NCBI GenBank assembly: GCA_025667525.1
Contig: CM046882.1
Span: 502,580,792-502,644,791 of the forward strand
Source of the DNA: Glebionis coronaria
Taxonomy: Eukaryota > Streptophyta > Magnoliopsida > Asterales > Asteraceae
Direction of reading: 5' to 3'
Length of the DNA: 64,000 nt
How positions within the stretch are numbered: the stretch's first letter is position 1; every line of letters begins with the position of its first letter. Made by a program: the position numbers and the translations under genes. Below, in pieces: positions 22,791-36,400 of the stretch. The notes beneath the pieces are model-generated. The model was not told where the DNA came from. It saw only the letters and a program-made list of their open reading frames with translations, and made no database searches.

Positions 22791-25700
22791 TCAAAGAGTT
22801 TTAGGTTTTGGTGATGATGAAAATAGTGGCAATCCCACTATGTTAGATCCCATTCTTGATAACTCGACACCAACCTTTACTCCATTTGAAGGTGGTGGTT
22901 TTACGTTGGAAAAATTCGATGTTCCACGTACTTGTAACGAAGACCTCGACAATGATGAAGACTTCTCGATTATCAAGGATTTTCTTAACGATTTCCCATT
23001 CCCTCCACCCGAGGAGGTTATGAGTATCAAGCCCAAATCTTCAATTGAGGAACCACCTATAATCGAGTTGAAAGATTTACCTCCTCATCTCGAATATGTC
23101 TTTTTGGAGGAGGGCGACAAGTTACCGGTTATTATTGTGAAAGAACTTTCAAATGATGAAAAAGCCGCACCTGTCGATGTTCTAAAGGATCACAAAGGGG
23201 CAATTGCGTGGAAGTTATCCGACATTAAGGGAATCGATCCCAAATTTTGTACCCACAAAATCTTAATGGAGGAGGATTACAAGCCCGCAATCCAATGTCA
23301 AAGGAGGGTGAAACCCAAAATTCACGATGTCATCAAAAAGGAAGTCCTAAAACTCCTTGACGCGGGAATGATTTACCCTATTTCCGATAGCCCTTGGGTG
23401 AGTCCTATTCATTGTGTACCTAAAAAGGGAGGAATAACCGTTGTGCCAAACGATGCCAACGAGTTAATTCCCACTAGACTCGTGACCGGATGGAGAGTGT
23501 GCATTGACTATCGTAAGTTGAATGAAGCCACTCGAAAAGACCATTTTCTCTTGCCCTTCATGGACCAAATGTTGGAGCGTTTTGCGGGAAACGATTTCTA
23601 TTGCTTCTTAGATGGTTTTTCCGGTTACTTCCAAATTCCCATCGATCCTCGTGATCAAGAAAAAACTACGTTTACGTGTCCATATGGAACGTTTGCCTAT
23701 CGTAGAATGCCATTCGAACTTTGCAATGCACCGGGAACCTTTCAAAGGTGCATGATGGCTATTTTTCATGATATGATCGAGAAGACGATGGAAGTCTTCA
23801 TGGATGATTTTTCCGTGTTTGGTAGTTCGTTCACTTCGTGTTTGTCGAATCTCAAGAGAATGTTGAAGCATTGTGAGGAAACCAACCTTGTGCTTATCTG
23901 GGAAAAATGTCATTTTATGGTTAAAAGTGGAATCGTCTTAGGGCACAAGGTTTCGAAAGCGGGGATTGAGGTAGATCAAGCTAAGGTAGACGTCATCGCC
24001 AAAATACCTCCTCCCAAAACCGTTAAGGGAGTTAGGAGTTTCCTAGGCCACGCGGGCTTTTATCGTCGATTCATCAAGGATTTTTCAAAGATCTCTCGAC
24101 CTATTACACATCTCCTTGAAAAAGATGCACGTTTTGCCTTTGACGAAGATTGTGTACGAGCCTTTGAAATACTTAAGAGGAAACTTACCGAAGCTCCCAT
24201 TCTTGTTGCTCCCAATTGGAACCGCCCCTTTGAGCTCATGTGTGATGCTAGTGATTACGCTATTGGGGCCGTATTGGGGCAACGTCATGAAAAGCACTTC
24301 TTGCCTATTCACTATGCTAGCAAGACGATGACCGAGGCTCAACTAAAATACACTACAACGGAGAAGGAATTCCTTGCTGTGGTGTATGCATTTGAGAAAT
24401 TTCGACCTTATCTCGTCTTGACGAAATGCATAGTATATACGGATCATTCGGCTATTAAGTATCTTATGGCTAAACAAGATGCAAAGCCGAGATTACTTCG
24501 TTGGATTCTCCTCCTCCAAGAATTTGATCACAAAATCGTTGACAAAAAAGGAGCCGGGAATCTAGCGGCCGATCATCTTTCTCGTTTGGAAGATCCTCAC
24601 CAAAGTGTTTACGAGCACAAGGAAATCACCGAAACATTTCCGCTTGAGACACTTGGTGTAGTGAATTCTAAGCTTGATTCTTCCACCCCATGGTTTGCGG
24701 ACTTCGCAAATTACCATGCGGGTAACTTCATCATTAAGGGTATGACGACTCAAGAAAAACGAAAATTCTTTCGTGACGTCAAGTTCTACTTTTGGAACGA
24801 CCCTTACTTGTTTCGAACTTGTGCGGATCAAATTATTCGACGTTGTGTCTTTGGTACCGAAGCTTCTAACATCCTTAGAGCTTGTCACGAGGGACCCACG
24901 GGTGGTCACCATGGTGCTAATCTCACTGCTAAGAAAGTCTTTGATGCCGGTTTCTTTTGGCCTACTATTTACCGAGATGCACATGAACTTGTGAAGTCGT
25001 GTGACTCATGCCAACGACAAGGAAAAGCCTCACAAAAAGATGAAATGCCACAAAATATCATCCAAGTGTGTGAGATCTTTGACGTTTGGGGCATCGACTT
25101 TATGGGGTCGTTCCCATCATCTCGTGGTAATAAGTACATCCTTGTCGCGGTTGACTACCTATCTAAGTGGGTGGAAGCTAAGGCTTTGCCCACCAATGAT
25201 GCTCATGTGGTAGTCAAGTTTTTGAAGCAATTGTTTTCTCGGTTTGGAACCCCTTGTGCGATCATAAGCGATCGTGGAACCCATATTTGTAACGACCAAT
25301 TCGAAAGATTCCTAAGGAAATATGGGGTTACACATCGGCTTTCTACGGCTTATCACCCACAAACGAGTGGGAAAGTCGAGGTTTCAAACCGAGCGTTTAA
25401 GAGGATCTTGGAGAGATCGATTGGTGAAAACCGACAATCTTGGTCAGATAAGTTGGATGATGCTTTATGGGCCTTTAGGACCGCTCATAAGACGCCCATT
25501 GGGTGCACTCCTTATAAGCTTGTGTATGGGAAAAATTGTCACTTGCCAATTGAATTGGAACACAAGGCTTATTGGGCCCTAAAGCATTGTAATGATGACA
25601 TGGAGACCGCGGGAAAACACCGGAAAATGAAATTAAATGAATTGGATGAATTAAGGGATATTGCTTATGAATATTCATTGATTTATAAAGAAAAGACTAA

Positions 25701-25977
25701 AAAGTTGCATGATTCAAAAATTAAAAACCGGGTTTTTAACATTGGGGATCAAGTTTTGTTTTTTAATTCTCGTTTGAAAATCTTTTTCGGTAAGTTGAAA
25801 TCCCGTTGGTCCGGTCCATTCACCGTGACTCAAGTTTTTCCATATGGGACCATCGAGCTAGCTCAAAATGATGGCCCCAATTTCAAGGTGAATGGACATA
25901 GGTTGAAGCACTACTTTGGCGGGGAAGTTCCATCCTTGAACTACCTCGACCAAATCACCTTCCCCAATGATAATTAG
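22791..25977 (+). CDS. pol: Athila pol frame: RT, RNase H and integrase, open
   Basis: An uninterrupted frame (open from 22768) of about 1,060 residues without its own conserved start. Counting from 22768, RT spans about residues 190-440, with [36 protein letters not shown] and the palm FMDD (344-347), the Athila form. RNase H spans about 487-608 with acidic residues at D493, E532/E534, D559 and D602. Integrase has the zinc ligands (HEGPTGGHH at 707-715, C745, C748) and D777, D835, E871 with 35 residues between the last two. A GPY/F-like region ([12 protein letters not shown]) is near 1013. All catalytic residues are present. It cannot be expressed from the broken gag-protease without frame correction, so this copy is probably inactive. 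Confidence 0.9.
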
Positions 25978-25989
25978 TATTGAGGGGAT

Positions 25990-26009
25990 CGAGTCGAGCT
26001 CATGACTCG
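25990..26009 (+). other. Hairpin just after the Athila pol stop
   Basis: CGAGTC and GACTCG form a 6-base stem around an 8-base loop, followed by AATTAAAAAT. It starts 13 bases after the stop codon. The reverse Athila has the equivalent sequence at 44744-44779 after its own last stop, although its pol is absent. Confidence 0.6.
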
Positions 26010-26377
26010 GTAATTAAAAATGAGGTGCCTCGTGGGGGAGTCACATGCTTATCCTATGTACATATTATCGCTTTCTAATGTAGTAACGTGTGGGGATTTG
26101 TGCCCTTCCAACCTTTGTTTCGTGGTTGTTTGTGAATTGTGGATTTTAGATGATCATGATCTTCACGATTGGAGCCTCTCGTGTTCGTTTTATGGGAGCA
26201 CTCGATCGTTTGCTTTGAAAAATTTCTCAATATCCATGATATATCCTTTGATGTTCTAACCTTAGGTTTATAGCACACTTCATAAACGGCTTTAAATTTA
26301 ACGGTTACACCCTTTTCATGCTAGATTAAGCATTCGACTACGTCTCTAGTATGGGGGTGTTTGCACCCCTAGACTCG

Positions 26378-26414
26378 AAACATTGAGGACAATGTTTAAC
26401 TTTACTATGGGGGG
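26378..26414 (+). other. ACATTG hairpin plus G6 tract
   Basis: AAACATTGAGGACAATGTTT is an 8-base stem with a 4-base loop. After 11 bases it is followed by GGGGGG. The same arrangement is in the reverse Athila (44354-44391). I recall similar ACATTGAGGACAATGT sequences in other plant Athilas. It may act as a second plus-strand priming site or an RNA structure; this is inference. Confidence 0.65.
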
Positions 26415-27792
26415 TGAATAGATACTTGCCTTGCCAAACCTTCAAGCTTTCCAAAGTTTATCTCTTTATTTATCGTTTTGTTGCAAAATAAGGCTAAAAA
26501 TGGCCAAAATTTTAAATTTTTCTCATGTTTTATAAGTGTTTGAAGACACGAATGTAGGTTTTCCGACGGCGAGAATAAGAGTAATTTTGACTCGACCGTG
26601 CGTGTTGAGCACTTAGCTTTGATTCCTTAACTTCACATTAGGCTAAGTCTCTTAAATGAGGACGAGAAATGATAGAGTTAATTATAAGTTACTATGCTGA
26701 ACGTAGAGTACTTGTATCCTTTCAAAAACTCATGTGTTCTCGTTGTTTGCTTATTCTCACTTCGCTTGTAAATATTTTTTGCTTAATAAATATTGACTTA
26801 GCGGTTTAGTCTTGATTGTTGGGTTTCTAGTCTTTTCTAGTAGCCTCCGTGTAATTAAATTGGGAAGAATTTAAGGTATCGACAGCGTCACGGTTTTGAA
26901 GTATTGGCACCCGAATAATCGAAAGCTTCACCCAATAATAAGAATTCAAGTGCTCACCTAAATCAAGCAAACAATTTGAAGCTCACAAGGCCGAAAAATC
27001 TATGCAAAACTGAAAGTGAATTATGCCTTAATCTTTGAAGCTTTAAAGATCCAAAATTCGCCTTTGCTCGAGTATATACGTCTTTGGCTAATAAAACCAC
27101 CGACGAGGTGGATAATAAAAGGCAAGGCAAGACCGAAGTCATAATAAAAGCTTCATGGCGAAGTTGAATAAAAGATGGAGGTAAACCTATGATAATAAGG
27201 CCCTTCCGTTAGGGGGCGTATAAAAGTCTTGGTAATAAGTCTCATGTTCAAAACCGCTATAAAACCGTGTTTATCGATCCTTCTTGTTGACTTAATTTTT
27301 TGACATCGTTGTCTATTAGGAGGGGTTATTGATTTGATGGTCTTGGTTACACCATTAGGACTCTATTTTTAGACCTTAATCTCTATTATCACATAAGTCA
27401 AACAATGGATCCTCGTGAAACATTCAAGACATAATAAAATATAAGAGATACCACTTAGGAAATTGGGAGGATAAGTACGTGATTAGGGCAGTGTTAGCAT
27501 TACTAACTTATAATGACAATGATCTCGTTGCACGCTTGGCATGGAATTGGGGTGAAAATCGAGGATGACGAAATTATTTCTAATAAAGCATTCACGTGTT
27601 CTTATTCTATGAACCTAAACGTCCCATTTTGCGATGAAAATCATACATTATGTCTAAAACTCAAGTAGTAGCAATAGTAGTAGATTAGCTAGTTTATCAT
27701 TCAATAAAGTGAATAAAAATGAATTTTGGAGATGCTACGATACTTTATTCTAGCATTGCGTGAGGGCACAACAATGGTTTAGTATGGGGGAG

Positions 27793-30700
27793 TGATGAGA
27801 CTGCTTTTATACATAGTCTCATCGTCCAAAAAGGACTTTTAATGCATTAAATATCATCAAAATACCCCAATATATGCTTGTGTTTGTTGCTTGTGTATTT
27901 TAGGTACGGATATTGAGAAAATGACAAAAGATCACAAGAATCATGCAAAAATGAACACGGGAAACGAAGCCGCACAATAGACCAAGCCTTAATGATGAAT
28001 TTTCCAAGACAAACCCTTGAAGATTTGAAGATTTATGAAGAAGGGTCCTCCAATATTGAATAATTGACACTTTATACCCTTGTATCTTCATAATTACAAG
28101 ATTGGTCCCTAAAGTTTGTCAATATTGCAAAAAGGGCCCTCCACTTTGAAGAATTGGCAATTTTAGTCCCTCAACAAAACTAAAATGTCAAAACTTGTCC
28201 TTCTCAAAGTCAAACATACCATGAAGAACTTCAAGTTACAAGAAATTACAAGTTTGGTCCTTAAAAATGTCAAAATTGCAAAAAGGACCCTTGACTTTGA
28301 AGAAATGGCAAAAGTGGTCCCTCATTAATCATGACTTGGCAATTTCAGTTATCCAAGAAGTCAAACAAACAAGTCAAGACCATAATCCTTGAAGAAAATA
28401 CCAAATCAGTCCTTCAAGAATCAAGAATTGGCAAGAAATACCCCTGAAAATACTTTGGAAAAGTATTTGGGGCAAAAGTGTGAAAACCAAAACTTCATTT
28501 ACAAAGGAAAACGGATTTGGGTGTATTATTTACAAAGTGAAAGGAGTATAGAAAGTGAGGGGAGTAAACTGCCAATACAAGGAAGTTACCTTAACCAGTG
28601 TCATGAAGACACGTGTCCCACTCAACCAAACCCACCAATGGGAGCTCTCCCTGGCTCCACATCACCAATCCACTCACCAAGCCGTAACTAACTAATTATT
28701 TATTATTTAATTACGCGCTAAACATCCCATTTAAACACAAAATAAGATCAAACCAGTGTTCTTGGTGTTCATAAGCAGATTTGGGTATTTGCTTAATACT
28801 TGATATTACCCCTTAATTCACTCCAGATTTGTGATTAAGGTGAGACTAAACACAACCCCACCTTAAGCCCTTGGCCACGTCACTCAACCAGCTCACATGA
28901 TAAACCCTTTTACACCACCTTTGGGGAAAAAGCCAAAACTTTGCAGGGAATCAACAGCTCATATTCCAGCTTACTCCTTAAGCTTATTTGGAGCCATTGG
29001 ATGCATTTTCACACTTGCCACCTCCACAAAACGCCAATTATCAGTCACATGATCTTCAAAGTTCAAACTACTCAAAGGGAAAATATGGAACTTCATTAGC
29101 TAGGGTTACTCGTTTTTCAGCTTTCATAGTTCACTTGTATGCCTATATAAAGGCCTTAGGGTGCTTTATTTGTGATTTGCTCTTGAATTTTCCTTGGTTC
29201 ACAAATCTTTAAATCATATATTCATTAATGAAATGTGTTTGAATTTGGTGAAGAAAACTCAAGCGCCAACCTTATTATTTGCTTATCATTGTTGCTTGTT
29301 TATTGTTCTTGAATCCTAAACCTGTTTTCAAAAGGAGTGTGCAAAAGTTTGCACATTTTCCACTTTTCTTGATATTTTGCTAAGACTTGTTCAAACCTTG
29401 GAATTCTTGGGCTATAAGCCTGATCATAGCATCCTGATATTGTGTTATCAAGGTGTGGTGAAGCTTATAACTTGGGGATAATCAAGTGTGGAGAACTAAG
29501 GTTGCATCAATCAAGAATTTTTCACTTTTCTGATTTTACTATTTTGCTTCTAACTTTGTTGATTCTTAGTAGGGTTGTTTGTGGAAGCTTGTACTTGTTC
29601 TTGCTAGTACATAAGCTCAAAATTCATGGGTGTGGATGTACATCCATGAGGTACACACCATTCTACCCAAAATCTATTAAAATCTTGATTTTGGGTGAAT
29701 TTGTGAGTTGGTTGTGTTCTTGCTGATTTTGTGGCTCAATCTTGCTTAAATCTGCATATCTCATCTGTTATTGTGTTAATTTGTGCTTGGGTAACCTTGG
29801 AAAGCACTTTTGATTTGAAAATTGTGATTTGAAAAGTTAAAAGGGGTGTTTGGGTTTACCTGTTTAAGATCATAGTGTGTTATTTTGTGGTTGAAAGTTT
29901 GTGTTATTGCTTTGTATCTGCTATATACTTGTTTGAGTGCTATTTGCTGCAAGTTTTCAACTTTGAAACACCAAATCAAAGATTGTACTATAGATTGCTT
30001 GTTTTGACTGTTTTTGACCTAAGACTTTGGGAACACATAGAGTGTATGCATGCTTAGGGCTAAAAAGTGTTTAAACATAGTTATTATAACTTGTTAACAA
30101 GATTTGGGGGTTTGAATTTGGCTTGGTGGTCAAATACATCAGCAAGTGTAAAAATATGCTTGTGTTAGTGTTCATTAATAACCTGTTAGTGTTCATCAGT
30201 AACTTTAAGTGCTTGAATCTTGACCTACACTTTGTACCATTACGTGAAACCTATTTAGACTTGTTCATTTAAGTTTATTATAGCTTGTGTATGCATTTGG
30301 TTAAGTTTGGCTGGCTGAATTGTGCTAAAAGTGCTTATTGAACCTTAACTGCTTATTTGTTCATGTCTGGTGCATATCTAGTGATGTTTTGATTAAACTG
30401 TATTAATTGGCTGTTAGTGATTGTGATTTCTTTGTTGTTATTGACTCCTCTTGATCCACTGATCATTTGGGTGCCTTTGTGTAACTTGAATCTCCAAAAA
30501 AGTCACTAAAGACAAAAATTCAAGAAAGTCAAGCAGTGGAAACTTTTCCCACTATTCAGACACCAAAACTAGCCCCTGCTAGTGCAATTTTTCAGTGAGC
30601 TTATTAATAAGCCATATTGGCTTATCCAAACCTACAACAACTTACTTTTTATGATCAATCTTCATCATTTGACCCATTTGTTTGAACTGGAGCTTATTAG

Positions 30701-32026
30701 ACTTTGACTTTGACTTTTTGCTAGAAAACTCTTAAAGTTGACTTTTAAAGAAGTGATTAGTTTCTTATTTCAGCTTATTGAGTGAACTTATTTGAAAACC
30801 TTTTGTTGATTAAGCTTAGTTAAGTCATTTAAAAGCTTTTGAAACTTGAATCAGCTCTTGGGGTAGCCTAGAACTCGAAAACGACTATTTTGTCGTTTTA
30901 TGTAGATTGCTTATTGCATTTTCAGGCTTATTCCTTGGACTTTTTTCAAATTTCTTTTTATAGAAGTCTTAAGTAACTCAAAAGAAGCTTGTGTGTCTAA
31001 TTTGAGCTTATGGCATCAGCTTATAGCTTAATGGGCCAAAAAGCCCATTAAGAATAAGTTGTTTGATATAAGCCAGCTTATTTCACATTTTCAGCTTTTG
31101 GGCCTTTGAAAAAGTGTGTTCAGAATCAAATTTTGAGTCAGATAGGAGCTTTTGCGCTTATTTTGTTGAATTCTTCTTATTGGGCCCAAGTTAAGCCCAT
31201 TAAGGGACTGTTTTGTCTTTTTGCCCATTTGAGGGCCCATTAGGGGTATTTTGTAATTTCAAGTTCATTTTATATTTAATTAGGTTAAAATAAGCTAATT
31301 TGCAAGTTTTTAGAATTTTTTTATAAATTTTGGATTTTTAATATTATTTTTTTATTATTTTATTATTAAAAATTAAAATTTAGATTTTTCAAGTTTTTGT
31401 ATTTTTCTTAGGTTAAATACATTAAGTTAGGAATTTTACAATTTTTAGAATATTTTTATTGTCTTTAGATTAATTTTTATAATTATTTTAAGTTTTAAGA
31501 GTTTTAAATTGTTTTTAAATAGTTTTAATTAATTTTAAAATTCTCAAAAATAGTTTTAAATTAAGTTAGGGTATTTTAGAGGTTTACAAAGTGATAAATC
31601 TCATTTTGGGCTTTAATTAGCATTAAAAAGTTATTATTTAATTAATTAAAAGGTTTAAGTGAATTTTGATTTTTTGTAAACTCTTAATACATTATTTAGG
31701 ATTTATTGCAATTTTCTAGGAATTTTTAGGGTAAATTTTTAATTTTGGTGCTTTTTACGGTTTTACGTATATGACCTTTTCGTCTTAGTTTAATCCATCA
31801 TCGTAACCGTCATTCTCTTCTTATCCCATTTCTATTTTCTTTTCACATAATCAATATAATCACATCATTAATCATTTCTTTACACAACACACTAGCCTCC
31901 TTGGGAAACGAACTTTCACCTTTGGGTCATTAGTACACGGTTTTCCTAAACCGTCGTATTTAATACTTTCCCTATTTTGCCCTTTTGTTTTTCCTAAAGC
32001 AAAGGTGTGTAAAAACCTCTACATCA
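27793..32026 (+). repeat. Athila LTR B (middle)
   Basis: 4,234 bases from TGATGAGAC to CTACATCA, with a TATA box at 29144-29151. It serves as the 3' LTR of the complete unit and the 5' LTR of the deleted unit. The 5' palindrome has TGATGAGACT and AGTCTCATC, with one stem difference from LTR A. Small reading frames inside are shared by all three LTRs and look non-coding. Confidence 0.92.
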
Positions 32027-33421
32027 ATTTTGGTGAATAGATACTTGCCTTGCCAAACCTTCACGCTTTCCAAAGTTTATCTTTTTGTTTATCGTTTTGT
32101 TGTAAAATAAGGCTAAAAATGGCCAAATTTTAAAAATTTTCTCATGTTTTATAAGTGTTTGAAGACACGAATGTAGGTTTTCCGATGGCGAGAATAAGAG
32201 TAATTTTTGACTCGACCGTGCGTGTTGAGCACTTAGCTTTGATTCCTTAACTTCACAATAGGCTAAGTCTCTTAAATGAGGACGAGAAATGATAGAGTTA
32301 TTTATAAGTTACTATGCTGAACGTAGAGTACTTGTATTCTTTCAAAAACTCACGTGTTCTCGTTGTTTGATTATTCTCCCTTCGCTTGTAAATATTTTTT
32401 GCTTAATAAATATTGACTTAGCGGTTTAGTCTTGATTTTTGGGTTTCTAGTCTTTTCTAGTAGCTTCCGTGTAATTAAATTGGGAAGACATTAAGGTATC
32501 GCCAGCGTCACGGTTTTGAAGTATTGGCACCCGAATAATCGAAAGCTTCACCCAATAATAAGATTTCAAGTGCTCACCTAAATCAAGCAAACAATTTGAA
32601 GCTCACAAGGCCGAAAAATCTATGCAAAACTGAAAGTGAATTATGCCTTAACCTTTGAAGCTTTAAAGATCCAAAATTCGCCTTTGCGTGAGGATATACG
32701 TCTTTGGCTAATAAAACCACCGACGAGGTGGATAATAAAAGGCAAGGCAAGACCGAAGTCATAATAAAAGCTTCATGGCGAAGTTGAATAAAAGATGGAG
32801 GTAAACCTATGATAATAAGGCCCTTCCGTTAGGGGGCGTATAAAAGTCTTGGTAATAAGTCTCATGTTCAAAACCGTTATAAAACCGTGTTTATCGATCC
32901 TTCTTGTTGACTTAATTTTTTGACATCGTTATCTATTAGGAGGGGTTATTGATTTGATGGTCTTGGTTACACCGTTAGGACTCTATTTTTAGACCTAAAT
33001 CTCTATTATCGCATAAGTCAAACAATGGATCCTCGTGAAACATTCGAGACATAATAAAATATAAGAGATACCACTTAGGAAATTGGGAGGATAAGTACGT
33101 GATTAGGGCATATGAGTAGTGTTAGCATTACCAACTTATAATGACAATGATCTCGTTGCACGCATGGCATGGAATTGGGGTGAAAATCGAGGACGACGAA
33201 ATTATTTCTAACAAAGCATTCACGTGTTCATTTTCTATGAACCTAAACGTCCCATTTTGCGATGAAAATCATACATTATGTCTAAAAATGCAAGTAGTAG
33301 CAATAGTAGTAGAGTAGCTAGTTTATCATTCAATAAAGTGAATAAAAATGAATTTTGGAGATGCTACGATACTTTATTCTAGCATTGCGTGAGGGCACAG
33401 CAATGGTTTAGTATGGGGGAG
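32027..33421 (+). mobile_element. Remnant internal region of the second Athila unit
   Basis: ATTTTGG (the first bases after the LTR, including three of the primer site) is joined directly to TGAATAGATACTTGCC, which corresponds to 26415 onward. All of gag, protease, pol and both 3' hairpins are therefore missing. GG is shared at the breakpoint. The remainder parallels 26415-27792 with small differences, including 8 extra bases near 33111. The purine tract precedes LTR C. Confidence 0.88.
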
Positions 33422-36400
33422 TGATGAGACTGCTTTTATACATAGTCTCATCGTCCAAAAAAGGCTTTTAATGCATTAAATATCATCAAAATACCCCAAT
33501 ATATGCTTGTGTTTGTTGCTTGTGTATTTTAGGTACGGATATTGAGAAAATGACAAAAGATCACAAGAATCATGCAAAAACGAACACGGAAAACGAAGCC
33601 GCACAATGAACCAAGCCCTAATGATGAATTTTCCAAGACAAACCCTTGAAGATTTATGAAGAAAGGTCCTCCAATATTGAATAATTGACACTTTATACCC
33701 TTGTATCTTCATAATTACAAGATTGGTCCCTAAAGTTTGTCAATATTGCAAAAGGGCCCTCCACTTTGAAGAATTGGCAATTTTAGTCCCTCAACAAAAC
33801 TAAAATGTCAAAATTAGTCCTTCTCAAAGTCAAACATACCATGAAGAACTTCAAGTTACAAGAAATTACAAGTTTGGTCCTTAAAATGTCAAAATTGCAA
33901 AAAGGACCCTTAACTTTGAAGAAATGGAAAAAATGGTCCCTCATTAATCATGACTTGGCAATTTCAGTCCTCTAAGAAGTCAAACAAACAAGTCAAGACC
34001 ATAATCCTTGAAGAAATACCAAATCAGTCCTTCAAGAATCAAGAATTGGCAAGAAATACCCCTGAAAATACTTTGGAAAAGTATTTGGGGCAAAAGTGTG
34101 AAAACCAAAACTTCATTTACAAAGAAAAACGGATTTGGGTGTATTATTTACAAAGTTAAAGGAGTATAGAAAGTGAGGGGAGTAAACTGCCAAGACAAGG
34201 AAGTTACCTTAACCAGTGTCATGAAGACACGTGTCCCACTCAACCAAACCCACCAATGGGAGCTCTCCCTGGCTCCACATCACCAATCCACTCACCAAGC
34301 CGTAACTAACTAATTATTTATTAGTTAATTACACGCTAAACATCCCGTTTAAACACAAAATAAGATCAAACCAGTGTTCTTGGTGTTCATAAGCAGATTT
34401 GGGTATTTGCTTAATACTTGATATTACCCCTTAATTCACTCCAGATTTGTGATTAAGGTGAGACTAAACACAACCCCACCTTAAACCCTTGGCCACACCA
34501 CTCAACCAGCTCACATGATAAACCCTTTTACACCACCTTAGGGGAAAAAGCCAAAACTTTGCAGGGAATCAACAGCTCATATTCCAGCTTACTCCTTAAG
34601 CTTATTTGGAGCCATTGGATGCATTTTCACACTTGCCACCTCCACAAAACGCCAATTATTAGTCACATGATCTTCAAAGTTCAAACTACTCAAAGGGCAA
34701 ATCTGGAACTTCATTAGCTAGGGTTACTCGTTTTTCAGCTTTCATAGTTCACTTGTATGCCTATATAAAGGCCCTAGGGTGCTTTATTTGTGCTTTGCTC
34801 TTGAATTTTCCTTGGTTCACAAATCTGTAAATCATATATTCATTAATGAAATGTGTTTGAATTTGGTTAAAAAAACTCAAGTGCCAACCTTATTATCTGC
34901 TTATCATTGTTGCTTGTTTATTGTTCTTGAATCCTAAACCTGTTTTCAAAAGGAGTGTGCAAAAGTTTGCACATTTTCCACTTTTCTTGATATTTTGCTA
35001 AGACTTGTTCAAACCTTAGAATTCTTGGGCTATAAGGCTGATCATAGAATCCTGATATTTTGTTATCAAGGTGTGGTGAAGCTTATAACTTGGGGATAAT
35101 CAAGTGTAGGGAACTAAGGTTGCATCAATCAAGATTTTTTCACTTTTCTGATTTTACTATTTTACTTCTAACTTTGTTGATTCTTAGCAGGGTTGTTTGT
35201 GGAAGCTTGTACTTGTTCTTGCTAGTACATAAGCTCAAAATTCGTAGGTGTGGATGTACATCCATGAGGTACACACCATTCTACCCAAAATCTGTTAAAA
35301 TCTTGATTTTTGGTGAATTTGTGAGTTGCTTGTGTTCTTGCTGATTTTGTGGCTCAATCTTGCTTAAATCTGCATATCTCATCTGTTATTGTGTTAATTT
35401 GGGCTTGGGTAACCTTGGAATGCACTTTTGATTTGAAAATTGTGATTTGAAAAGTTAAAAGGGGTGTTTGGGTTTACCTGTTTAAGATCATAGTGTGTTA
35501 TTTTGTGGTTGAAAGTTTGTGTTATTGCTTTGTATCTGCTATATACTTGCTTGAGTGCTATTTGCTGCAAGTTTTCAACTTTGAAACACCAAATCAAAGA
35601 TTGTGCTATAGATTGCTTGTTTTGATTATTTTTAACCTAAGACTTTGGGAACACATAGAGTGTATGCATGCTTAGGGCTAAAAAGTGTTTAAACATAGTT
35701 ATTATAACCTGTTAACAAGATTTGGGGGTTTGAATTTGGCTTGGTGGTCAAATACATCAGCAAGTGTAAAAATTTGCTTGTGTTAGTGTTCATCAATAAC
35801 CTGTTAGTGTTCATCAGTAACTTTAAGTGCTTGAATCTTGACCTACACTTTGTACCATTGCATGAAACCTGTTTAGACTTGTTCATTTAAGTTTATTATA
35901 GCTTGTGTATGCATTTGGTTAAGTTTGGCTGGCTGAATTGTGCTAAAAGTGCTTATTGAACCTTAACTGCTTATTTGTTCATGTCTGGTGCATATCTGGT
36001 GATGTTTTGATTAAACTGTACTAATTGGCTGTTAGTGATTGTGAATTCTTTGTTGTTATTGACTCCTCTTGATCCACTGATCATTTGGGTGCCTTTGTGT
36101 AACTTGAATCTCCAAAAAAGTCACTAAAGACAAAAAGTCAAGAAAGTCAAGCAGTGGCAACTTTTCCCACTGCTCAGACACCAAAACTAGCCCCTGCTAG
36201 TGCAATTTTTCAGTTAGCTTATTAATAAGCCATATTGGCTTATCCAGACCTGCAAAAACATACTTTTTGTGATCAATCTTCATCATTTGACCCATTTGTT
36301 TGAACTGGACCTTATTAGACTTTGACTTTGACTTTTTGCTAGAAAACTCTTAGAGTTGACTTTTAAAGAAGTGCTTATTTGCTTATTTCAGCTAATTGAG

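Larger units (their letters stand above)
25978..27792 (+). other. Athila 3' untranslated region and polypurine tract
   Basis: No envelope-like reading frame is seen in these 1.8 kb, although some Athilas have one here. It contains two hairpins (25990-26009; 26378-26397 followed by six G at 26409-26414). From about 26406 on it is duplicated in the second unit at 32033-33421. It ends with the purine tract TGGGGGAG (27785-27792) right before LTR B. Confidence 0.7.

Noticed and set aside
22780..22800. Programmed frameshift between Athila protease and pol
   Set aside because: Athila normally uses one frame, and three other disruptions of the same kind occur in this gag-protease. A T-run length error is simpler.
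26020..26259. 79-residue frame after Athila pol as an envelope-like gene
   Set aside because: Too short, no signal peptide or membrane pattern of the Athila envelope-like proteins, and it is not present in the reverse Athila.
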